A DNA stretch of 9,412 nucleotides from positions 1 through 9,412 of the forward strand of contig DAKN01000085.1 in the NCBI GenBank assembly GCA_002499185.1, given 5' to 3'. Source of the DNA: Candidatus Pacearchaeota archaeon UBA284 (GTDB taxonomy: Archaea > Nanobdellota > Nanobdellia > Pacearchaeales > UBA284). The notes under the pieces are model-generated. The model was not told the origin of the DNA and made no database searches. It saw nothing but the letters and a program-made list of their open reading frames with translations. The first letter of the stretch is position 1; the number at the start of each line of letters is the position of its first letter. The position numbers and the translations under genes are program-made. Shown here piece after piece: positions 1 through 5,488 of this stretch.

Positions 1-825
1 TTGCCCGCCCCATCTTGAAGGGACATTCATGTTGAACACAAATGCCTGAATACATTGTTTTACTTCATCATAACTTAGATTATCTGATTTTACAAAAGGA
101 GCTAAGTATGTATCAAAACTGCTGAATGCTTGTGCTCCTGCCCACTCATTTTGTAATGTCCCTACAAAATTAATCATCATCCAAATTAGTGAATTTAGAT
201 GTTTTGGCGGAATAGAATCCATTTTTCCTGGAATTCCATTGAATCCTTCTAATAATATTTGTTTTAAACTCCAACCAGCACAATATCCCATTATACCCAT
301 GCTTAAATCATGTATATGGAAATCTCCGTTGCTATGTGCTTGCGAAATTTCAGGAGGATAAATTTTATTTAAGACATAGTGTGCAATTAAGGTTCCAGAA
401 AGATGCATTAATAATCCTGATGAAGAATAACTTATGTTGCTATTTTCTTTAACTCTCCAATCATCTTGTAATAAATAAGTATCCATTACCTTATTTACAT
501 CAAGAAACAAAGATCTTGTTTTTCTTATTTCTTCCCTTTGTTTTCTGTAAAGAATATAAGATTTAGCGGCATTTTCTTTATCTTGTTTTATTAATATTCT
601 TTCAACAATATCTTGTATTTCTTCAACATTTAATATTCTTGGATTTATTTTTACTTCTTCAATTAATCTATCAACCACAAGTTCGGTTAGAATATTAGTA
701 TCTTGTTCATTGTCCTCTCCAACAGCTTTTTCTGCTTTAAGAATTGCATCAAATATTTTCTGCTTATCAAATTGCACAATTGTGCCATCTCTCTTTTTTA
801 TTTTTTCTATTAATGCAATAACCAT
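1..825 (-). CDS. nrdD: Anaerobic (class III) ribonucleoside-triphosphate reductase, N-terminal part, cut by window start
   Basis: Reading the minus strand from the ATG at 825 gives 275 open codons running off the left edge, so the gene is partial at its 3' end. NrdD reduces ribonucleoside triphosphates to deoxyribonucleotides without oxygen, using a glycyl radical installed by the activase NrdG. Residues about 5-100 form an ATP-cone (KRDGTIVQFDKQKI near the start, later a YILYRKQREEI helix), the allosteric nucleotide site. The catalytic barrel then begins, with the family hallmarks FHIHDL, YCAGWSLKQILLEGFNG, VGTLQNEWAGAQAFSSFD and, at the edge, NVPSRWGGQ. The C-terminal glycyl-radical and zinc regions lie outside the window, so their integrity cannot be judged. 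The start is supported by a strong Shine-Dalgarno (AAGGAGG). It lies 82 bases downstream of nrdR on the same strand and is probably co-transcribed with it. Identity is near certain. Confidence 0.96.
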   Translation of the reverse strand, partial: MVIALIEKIKKRDGTIVQFDKQKIFDAILKAEKAVGEDNEQDTNILTELVVDRLIEEVKINPRILNVEEIQDIVERILIKQDKENAAKSYILYRKQREEIRKTRSLFLDVNKVMDTYLLQDDWRVKENSNISYSSSGLLMHLSGTLIAHYVLNKIYPPEISQAHSNGDFHIHDLSMGIMGYCAGWSLKQILLEGFNGIPGKMDSIPPKHLNSLIWMMINFVGTLQNEWAGAQAFSSFDTYLAPFVKSDNLSYDEVKQCIQAFVFNMNVPSRWGGQ

Positions 826-829
826 TTTT

Positions 830-836
830 CCTCCTT
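830..836 (-). promoter_or_regulatory. Shine-Dalgarno of nrdD
   Basis: On the minus strand AAGGAGG sits four bases before the nrdD ATG. It is the strongest ribosome binding site in the window and fixes the start at 825. The 82-base gap to nrdR is otherwise extremely AT-rich. It holds a possible TATA-like run (ATTTAAAAAT around 853-862), but no NrdR box. Confidence 0.85.
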
Positions 837-907
837 TAAATCCAATAATAATTTTTAAATTTTTTATTTATTATTTATTTTAGTATTAAATGGGTTTATT
901 AAATTTG

Positions 908-1342
908 TTATATTTGTTTTATTACTTTTTTGAATTCACCCACGTCCTTAAAATCATTATAAACTGATGCAAACCGAATATATGCTATCTTGTCTTTTCT
1001 TTTTAACATCTTAATAACTAATTCTCCAATTTCTTTGCTTGGAATCTCTTTCTTGTTTTTTTCGCGTAATTTATTTTCTATTTCTTCAACAAGATTATTT
1101 ATTTCTTCAAGACTAACTGGTCTTTTTTCAAAAGCTTTTATTAATCCAGTTTTTAATTTTTCTTTGTTGAAGGGTTCTCTTCTCTTGTCTTTTTTTATTA
1201 TAATCAGATCTTTATTTTCTATTTTTTCATAAGTAGTAAATCTTTTTTTACATTTCAAGCATTCTCTTCTTCGCCTCGTTATACTCTCTTTGTCTCTTTT
1301 ATCGACAACTTTTGTATCGCTTTTACAGTGTGGGCATCTCAT
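908..1342 (-). CDS. nrdR: NrdR transcriptional repressor of ribonucleotide reductase genes
   Basis: A full-length 144-residue NrdR; bacterial members are usually about 150. Residues 3-31 form the zinc ribbon with C3, C6, C28 and C31, and an arginine cluster (RRRREC, 23-28) typical of its DNA-binding face. Residues about 46-135 form an ATP-cone, starting IIIKKDKRREPFNKEKL and ending with the family signature YIRFASVYNDFKD (121-133). NrdR binds ATP and dATP and, when dATP-loaded, represses ribonucleotide reductase genes at paired NrdR boxes. It lies directly upstream of nrdD, itself an ATP-cone enzyme. A matching palindrome lies 21 bases before its own start, implying autoregulation. No clear Shine-Dalgarno precedes the ATG; the context is AATAAA-ATG. 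NrdR is widespread in bacteria and, as I recall, sporadic in archaea, so acquisition by transfer is possible, although base use looks like that of its neighbours. Confidence 0.95.
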   Translation of the reverse strand: MRCPHCKSDTKVVDKRDKESITRRRRECLKCKKRFTTYEKIENKDLIIIKKDKRREPFNKEKLKTGLIKAFEKRPVSLEEINNLVEEIENKLREKNKKEIPSKEIGELVIKMLKRKDKIAYIRFASVYNDFKDVGEFKKVIKQI

Positions 1343-1362
1343 TTTATTAGATTTTTATTAAA

Positions 1363-1378
1363 ACACAAGATATTGTGT
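1363..1378. promoter_or_regulatory. NrdR box 1 (operator of nrdR-nrdD)
   Basis: The 16-base sequence ACACAAGATATTGTGT matches the published NrdR box consensus acaCwAtATaTwGtgt at all positions but the seventh. It is the core of a longer perfect inverted repeat: nine-base arms AAAACACAA (1360-1368) and TTGTGTTTT (1373-1381) around GATA. It lies 21 bases upstream of the nrdR start, where a bound repressor would block initiation or early elongation. The sequence match is observed; the function is inferred from the family. Confidence 0.85.
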
Positions 1379-1386
1379 TTTCTCTT

Positions 1387-1394
1387 TTTTAAAA
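1387..1394 (-). promoter_or_regulatory. Candidate TATA box of nrdR (proximal)
   Basis: TTTTAAAA lies in the 16-base gap between the two NrdR boxes. Counting about 25 bases downstream on the minus strand puts the transcription start near 1364, inside box 1, leaving a leader of about 22 bases. Two boxes bracketing the TATA element would be an efficient repressor arrangement. AT-rich sequence makes chance matches easy, and a more distal TATA (1429-1436) competes. Confidence 0.35.
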
Positions 1395-1410
1395 TTACTA
1401 AGGGTTGTAG
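1395..1410. promoter_or_regulatory. Possible second, degenerate NrdR box
   Basis: TTACTAAGGGTTGTAG keeps the conserved outer half-sites (aCtA and TtGt) but lacks the central AT, matching the consensus at about 8 of 16 positions. Its support comes mostly from geometry. Exactly 16 bases separate it from box 1 (centre to centre 32, about three helical turns), which is the spacing usual for tandem NrdR boxes in bacteria. One strong plus one weak box is common in that family. On sequence alone it would not be called. Confidence 0.45.
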
Positions 1411-1428
1411 ATTTTACATAAATGGTAG

Positions 1429-1436
1429 TTTATAAA
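1429..1436 (-). promoter_or_regulatory. Candidate TATA box of nrdR (distal)
   Basis: TTTATAAA, within the palindrome GTTTATAAAC (1428-1437), is a better archaeal TATA match than the proximal candidate. From it, transcription on the minus strand would begin near 1407, inside possible box 2, with box 1 about 30-45 bases downstream. The leader would be about 65 bases. Being palindromic it could also serve the plus strand. Confidence 0.35.
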
Positions 1437-1535
1437 CTTTTTTATGATAAACCGAAAAAATAATTTTTTAAATTTTTACAATAAAGATTTATAAATGCAG
1501 TTAATCGGCACCAATTCCTTAAAAATTTCATTAGG

Positions 1536-1544
1536 TTTTTATAT
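1536..1544 (+). promoter_or_regulatory. Candidate TATA box of the antiporter gene
   Basis: TTTTTATAT on the plus strand would place transcription start near 1566, giving a leader of roughly 28 bases that contains the Shine-Dalgarno at 1581. A second TTTATAAA at 1488-1495 would give a leader of about 75 bases and cannot be excluded. Confidence 0.4.
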
Positions 1545-1580
1545 GCTATTTTATTTAAAATTAGGGGAATATACAGAAAA

Positions 1581-1586
1581 AGAGGA
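1581..1586 (+). promoter_or_regulatory. Shine-Dalgarno of the antiporter gene
   Basis: AGAGGA lies seven bases before the ATG at 1594, an ordinary spacing. It supports this start over the internal methionine near residue 40, which lies within the first predicted membrane helix. Confidence 0.65.
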
Positions 1587-1593
1587 CATATAA

Positions 1594-3333
1594 ATGGAAA
1601 TTCCAATAATTGGCTCTGCAATTTTAAATCTTGAAGCAATCCTTGGAGAAACCAGAGAATTAATTATTTTAAATCCATCAATTCTCGTTAGTATTTCTTT
1701 AATAGTCATTATGGCTGCATTATTTGCTTTTTTTTCAAAATTATTAAAACAAGAATTAATCCTGGCTTATATCGTTGCTGGAATAGTTTTGGGCCCTTTG
1801 CTTTTTGGATTAATAAAAGATCAAAGACTAATCACCGGATTTGCAGAAATAGGAATAACTCTTCTGCTTTTTACAGCAGGTATTGAAATTAGTTTGAAAA
1901 AACTAAAAGAAACAATGAATACATCTATTCTTGTTGGATTTTTACAAGTCTTTTTTGTTACATTAGCCTCATTTTTTGTTTTAATTGCTTTTAAATTTTC
2001 AATAGTAGAAGCAATATGGCTCGGCATTGCGATATCTTTTAGTTCTACAGTAGTCATCACAAAAATTCTCTCTGATAAAAACGAATTAAATACTATTCAC
2101 GGGAGATTTATTATTGGAATAATGCTGGCTCAGGATGTTCTTGCAATCATTGCTCTTGCAATATTAACAAAAAATCTTACCTGGATTTTTATTTTAATTT
2201 CATTCCTAAAACTCTCTGCGATGGTGCTTTTGGCGATTATTTTATCTTTTTTTCTTAAACCCATTATAAAAAAAGCATCTAGTTCAATAGAACTCTTATT
2301 TATGATCTCTTTAGCATTTCTTTTCTTGTTTGTACTTTTTGCATATTTCTTAAATTTATCAATAGCTATTGGAGCATTCATAGCTGGAGTAGCTCTTGCT
2401 AATACACCATATAAATTAGAAATTTCAACAAGAATCAAACCCTTAAGAGATTTTTTCTCTGTATTATTCTTTGTATCCATTGGTTTGCTTTTGACAAATA
2501 TTTCATTAGACATAATCTTCCCAATGATTGCTTTGTTATTCGTACTGATTATAATTGAGCCATTCGTTACAGCATTATTTTTGAGAATAAAGGGATATGA
2601 AACAAAAACCTCTTTGCAAATAGGATTTTCTTTTGCACAACTAAGCGAATTTACGCTGGTTTTAACTCTTGCAGCATTAAGTTTGGGAATTATTAGCAAC
2701 AGAGCATTTGACATTATTGTTTTGACAGCAGTTATTTCCATAGCAATTACACCATACACTATGAAATTAGCAAAACCACTCAATGGGACTCTTGGATATT
2801 TACTTTCATTTATAAAAACTCCTTTGAAAAAAGAAATGCCTTACATCACACCTGGAGAAAAAACTATCTTAATTGTGGGGAGTCACCGAATGGGTTCTAT
2901 ATTTCTTAAACATCTTGAAAAAATTAAAGATAATTTATTCGTTTTAGATTTTAATCCCGAAATAATCCGTGCTCTTGAAAAGAAGAAAATATCTTGCACG
3001 TATGGTGATTTAGATAATTTGAATATTTTAAATCGATTACCCTTAAAAAAGATAGAAATCGTAATTTCCACTGTTCCAGAAAAAGATGACGGTATTTTGT
3101 TAATAAATTATTTCAGAAAAACAAATCCCAATGCGATAATTGTTCTCACTGCGCAAAGAATTGATGATGCCCTTGAATTATATTCTAAAGGAGCGGATTA
3201 CGTAATCATGCCGCTCATATCTAGTGCAGAATATTTCATGGAAAAACTTGCTAAACCAACAAAAGAACAGTTTAAAAAATTAAAGAAGGAACAAATAGAA
3301 CACCTAAGAAAATTGCACCATTATTTATATTAA
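1594..3333 (+). CDS. CPA2-family cation:proton antiporter (KefB/KefC-like) with C-terminal RCK-type domain
   Basis: A 579-residue integral membrane protein predicted to exchange Na+ or K+ for protons across the cytoplasmic membrane. Residues about 28-395 form the antiporter core of roughly a dozen helices. CPA2 hallmarks are AYIVAGIVLGPL (58-69), LLLFTAGIEI (90-99), SFSSTVVITKIL (148-159), the ion-site pair Q180-D181 (IMLAQDVLAI), FFSVLFFVSIG (287-297) and FSFAQLSEFTLVL (345-357). Residues about 422-555 form a Rossmann-like RCK/TrkA-N regulatory domain. Its glycine loop reads GSHRMG (429-434) where GxGxxG is usual, so nucleotide binding may be altered. The acidic D452 ending the second strand and a YGDLDN turn (470-475) are kept. 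No TrkA-C domain follows, only a basic helix. The gene diverges from nrdR and converges on the CCA enzyme with a 7-base gap. The exact ion is not readable; K+ efflux of KefC type and Na+/H+ exchange are both possible. Confidence 0.9.
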   Translation: MEIPIIGSAILNLEAILGETRELIILNPSILVSISLIVIMAALFAFFSKLLKQELILAYIVAGIVLGPLLFGLIKDQRLITGFAEIGITLLLFTAGIEISLKKLKETMNTSILVGFLQVFFVTLASFFVLIAFKFSIVEAIWLGIAISFSSTVVITKILSDKNELNTIHGRFIIGIMLAQDVLAIIALAILTKNLTWIFILISFLKLSAMVLLAIILSFFLKPIIKKASSSIELLFMISLAFLFLFVLFAYFLNLSIAIGAFIAGVALANTPYKLEISTRIKPLRDFFSVLFFVSIGLLLTNISLDIIFPMIALLFVLIIIEPFVTALFLRIKGYETKTSLQIGFSFAQLSEFTLVLTLAALSLGIISNRAFDIIVLTAVISIAITPYTMKLAKPLNGTLGYLLSFIKTPLKKEMPYITPGEKTILIVGSHRMGSIFLKHLEKIKDNLFVLDFNPEIIRALEKKKISCTYGDLDNLNILNRLPLKKIEIVISTVPEKDDGILLINYFRKTNPNAIIVLTAQRIDDALELYSKGADYVIMPLISSAEYFMEKLAKPTKEQFKKLKKEQIEHLRKLHHYLY

Positions 3334-3340
3334 AAATATT

Positions 3341-4669
3341 TTAGCATAATTTAACTTCTTTTATACACATTTGATTAATGGTTTCCTTATTTTCTTTGAA
3401 GAAAGAATTAAAAAAACTGTTAAAATCTTTAAATCGGTTGTTTGTCTTTGCATAATACTTCTTGTTTTTTATAAAAACCATTTTATATTTTTTCTTGAAT
3501 TTTTTTATGAATTTCTTATCACAGTTAATTATTGGTCCTGGAACAATCTTTGTTTTTTCTGGATTTTTTATTATTAAATTTAATATTGCAGTTAGATCAT
3601 TTTCATTAAAGAACCTCTGGCTTTCAATTATCTTGAAATTTTCCCTATCAAGAGAGTATGTTAAGAAATCAAAGAACTTATTTATCTTTGCTCCAGCCAC
3701 ATCTAATTTATTTTTTGTTGTTTTTATTTGCAATACGACCAAATTAGCATTTTTTGATTTTGCCTTTTTGATAAAATAATCTTGGCTTTTTTCCTTAATA
3801 ACTAAAAAATTTATCAAGTCTTTTTTTTTGTTTTTTATGATTTTCTTGCAGGAATCAATAAATTTTATTAATTTTTCATCTCCAAGAGCTGCAGACACAT
3901 TTCTTGTTTTATCCACCGGGTCTATTAATATAAGCGAAGAAGATATTTTTGAGGGATTTAGACTATCTAAAATTTGCTGTTTGTTTTTATAATATTTTTC
4001 CGAATCTATTATAATTTTTTCATCTTTTTTTATTTTAATTTTTGAGAAAAAATTCACTAATTTTTTAAAAGATTTGAAATAAGTTACCAATACTTCTATT
4101 GAATATCCTGAAAATCCACCGATATAAGATTCTGCACCATAAACTCCCTGAGCATAGCAAAAAGTTTTTGCCAAAATTATTTCTTGGGGTAATCTTTTAT
4201 TTTGTTTTATCTTTTTTAATAAATACCTTACGTGCAATGGAGAAATATCTGTGATATTTTGCGCATCATTTGCTTTTTCTATTTTTAATATTGGAACTAA
4301 TTCTAAGATAATGTTGTTTAAACCAACCTGATAATAATTTCTTGAACCATTTAACTCGCAATATTTTATCTTTGCATTTTTTAGCGCTTTTTCAAGATAA
4401 TCTGAAATTTTTTCAGATTTATCCTTATAAGATTTTGGAAATAATATAAACAGGTCAACATCATATTTTTCTTTTTTTCTTATTACGGTGCCTTTTGCAA
4501 GTGAACCACCAAGAAAAATTTCTATTTTATTATTTATCTTTTTTAAAAAAGGCATTAATTTTTTTGAAAAATCATCGACATTTTTTCTTAATTTTAAAAT
4601 TTCATTAGGGCTTAAGCCAACATTTTCATCGATTTTTTCAATAGCTTTGCTTGGAATGTTGGCTTTCAT
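3341..4669 (-). CDS. cca: CCA-adding enzyme, archaeal class I tRNA nucleotidyltransferase
   Basis: At 442 residues it has the usual length of archaeal CCA enzymes, which add C, C and A to tRNA 3' ends without a nucleic-acid template. The nucleotidyltransferase head has GGSLAKGT (54-61) followed by the metal-binding pair D70 and D72 in YDVDLFILFP. A second conserved region runs DISPLHVRYL (141-150), GVYGAE (175-180) and GGFSGYSIEVL (184-194). The typical IDPVDKTRNVSAAL lies at 249-262, before a lysine-rich body and tail domain. Aligned by memory to the Archaeoglobus enzyme, the third catalytic carboxylate, usually Asp before VP, is Glu here (E123 in ILELVP). There is no Shine-Dalgarno; the context is AATAAA-ATG, 20 bases after the preceding channel-like gene, with a TATA-like box about 25 bases upstream. 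It ends 7 bases from the convergent antiporter stop. Identity is secure. Confidence 0.95.
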   Translation of the reverse strand: MKANIPSKAIEKIDENVGLSPNEILKLRKNVDDFSKKLMPFLKKINNKIEIFLGGSLAKGTVIRKKEKYDVDLFILFPKSYKDKSEKISDYLEKALKNAKIKYCELNGSRNYYQVGLNNIILELVPILKIEKANDAQNITDISPLHVRYLLKKIKQNKRLPQEIILAKTFCYAQGVYGAESYIGGFSGYSIEVLVTYFKSFKKLVNFFSKIKIKKDEKIIIDSEKYYKNKQQILDSLNPSKISSSLILIDPVDKTRNVSAALGDEKLIKFIDSCKKIIKNKKKDLINFLVIKEKSQDYFIKKAKSKNANLVVLQIKTTKNKLDVAGAKINKFFDFLTYSLDRENFKIIESQRFFNENDLTAILNLIIKNPEKTKIVPGPIINCDKKFIKKFKKKYKMVFIKNKKYYAKTNNRFKDFNSFFNSFFKENKETINQMCIKEVKLC

Positions 4670-4689
4670 TTTATTGGTTTTGCTTATTC

Positions 4690-5454
4690 TTATTTAAAGA
4701 TTTGTTGAACGATCTTCTCAGCTCCAGCAACTTCTGGAACAATTACATAATTTGCCCCGGCTGCTTTTAATTTCTGAGCCATTCCTTTTTTATGTGCCCT
4801 GGAATATATAACAATCGTGGGCGTTATTTCTCTTGCAGTCAAAGCTATCAGGATGTTTTTTTCTGTTTCAGGCAAAACGGCAATCAAGGCATTTGCTTTT
4901 TTTATTCCGTTTTGCAAAAGAATTTCTTCATTCATCGCATCTCCAACAATTACATGATGGCCCTTGCTTGTTAACTCTTCAGCAATTTTTGCATCATGTT
5001 CTATGATGAGGTATTTCACGTTTTTTGCCCTCATCATTTCACCAATATATTCTCCAACACGTCCGCCACCGCAGATGATATAGTGTTTTTCCATTTTTTT
5101 TAAAATATTTAAAAAGCGAATATCAGATATGAGTGTGCCCAAGGTTCCTTCTATAAAAAGATCAAAGAACCACCATAAAACCCACCACATTATAAAAACT
5201 CCAAAGAGCATTAAAAATAATTCGAAAATTCTTAGGGCTCCGGTGTCAAGTTCTTTGCTAAATGCCAATGTTTCAACAGTTAATGAAAATGCACCGGCTA
5301 AATCTACCCTCCCTAGAATCATAAAACCAATAATTCCTGTAATAAATAAACCTACAGTCATTAAAAATAATATTTTTAATTTTTTAGTGGTTTTTTCTAT
5401 ATTTTCAAATAATTTTTTCCCTTCAGAAGAATGTTTTACTATTTTTTCTGCCAT
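4690..5454 (-). CDS. Two-helix membrane protein with RCK/TrkA-N domain, potassium-channel-like but lacking the filter
   Basis: A 254-residue protein laid out like a prokaryotic RCK-gated K+ channel: a basic N-terminus, helix 1 (about 27-48), a pore-like segment (52-72), helix 2 (about 76-100), then a Rossmann RCK/TrkA-N domain (123-254). The nucleotide loop is intact (CGGGRVG, 128-134), with acidic E152 closing the second strand and VGDAMNEEIL (170-179) after it. The expected filter TVGYGD is absent. By spacing from helix 2 (RIFELFLML), the matching stretch is ETLAFS (61-66). There is no second RCK lobe. It may be a non-selective or different-ion channel, a silent subunit, or a membrane-anchored nucleotide sensor. 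It follows AMP phosphorylase by 34 bases and precedes cca by 20, so it is probably in one operon. It has no Shine-Dalgarno. The RCK call is strong; the channel function is uncertain. Confidence 0.85.
   Translation of the reverse strand: MAEKIVKHSSEGKKLFENIEKTTKKLKILFLMTVGLFITGIIGFMILGRVDLAGAFSLTVETLAFSKELDTGALRIFELFLMLFGVFIMWWVLWWFFDLFIEGTLGTLISDIRFLNILKKMEKHYIICGGGRVGEYIGEMMRAKNVKYLIIEHDAKIAEELTSKGHHVIVGDAMNEEILLQNGIKKANALIAVLPETEKNILIALTAREITPTIVIYSRAHKKGMAQKLKAAGANYVIVPEVAGAEKIVQQIFK
4691..4698 (-). promoter_or_regulatory. Candidate TATA box of cca, overlapping the upstream stop codon
   Basis: TTTAAATA on the minus strand overlaps the last codons of the channel-like gene. Its centre is about 25 bases from the cca ATG, so a transcript starting there would be essentially leaderless. 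This would let cca be transcribed apart from the block upstream. It rests on sequence and spacing alone in very AT-rich DNA. Confidence 0.35.
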
Positions 5455-5488
5455 TTTATTTAATTTCGTAATATTTTTATTTAGTTTA

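Noticed and set aside
1416..1431. ACATAAATGGTAGTTT as a further NrdR box
   Set aside because: It matches the consensus poorly at the conserved core and its 53-base centre distance from box 1 fits no known tandem spacing.
1442..1639. 65-codon minus-strand frame over the nrdR/antiporter intergenic region
   Set aside because: No start signal or family likeness; it overlaps the antiporter start and its Shine-Dalgarno.
2130..2783. 217-codon open frame on the minus strand inside the antiporter gene
   Set aside because: It is antisense to a clear membrane-protein gene; long open antisense frames follow from the codon bias of hydrophobic AT-rich coding sequence. The translation shows no recognisable domain.
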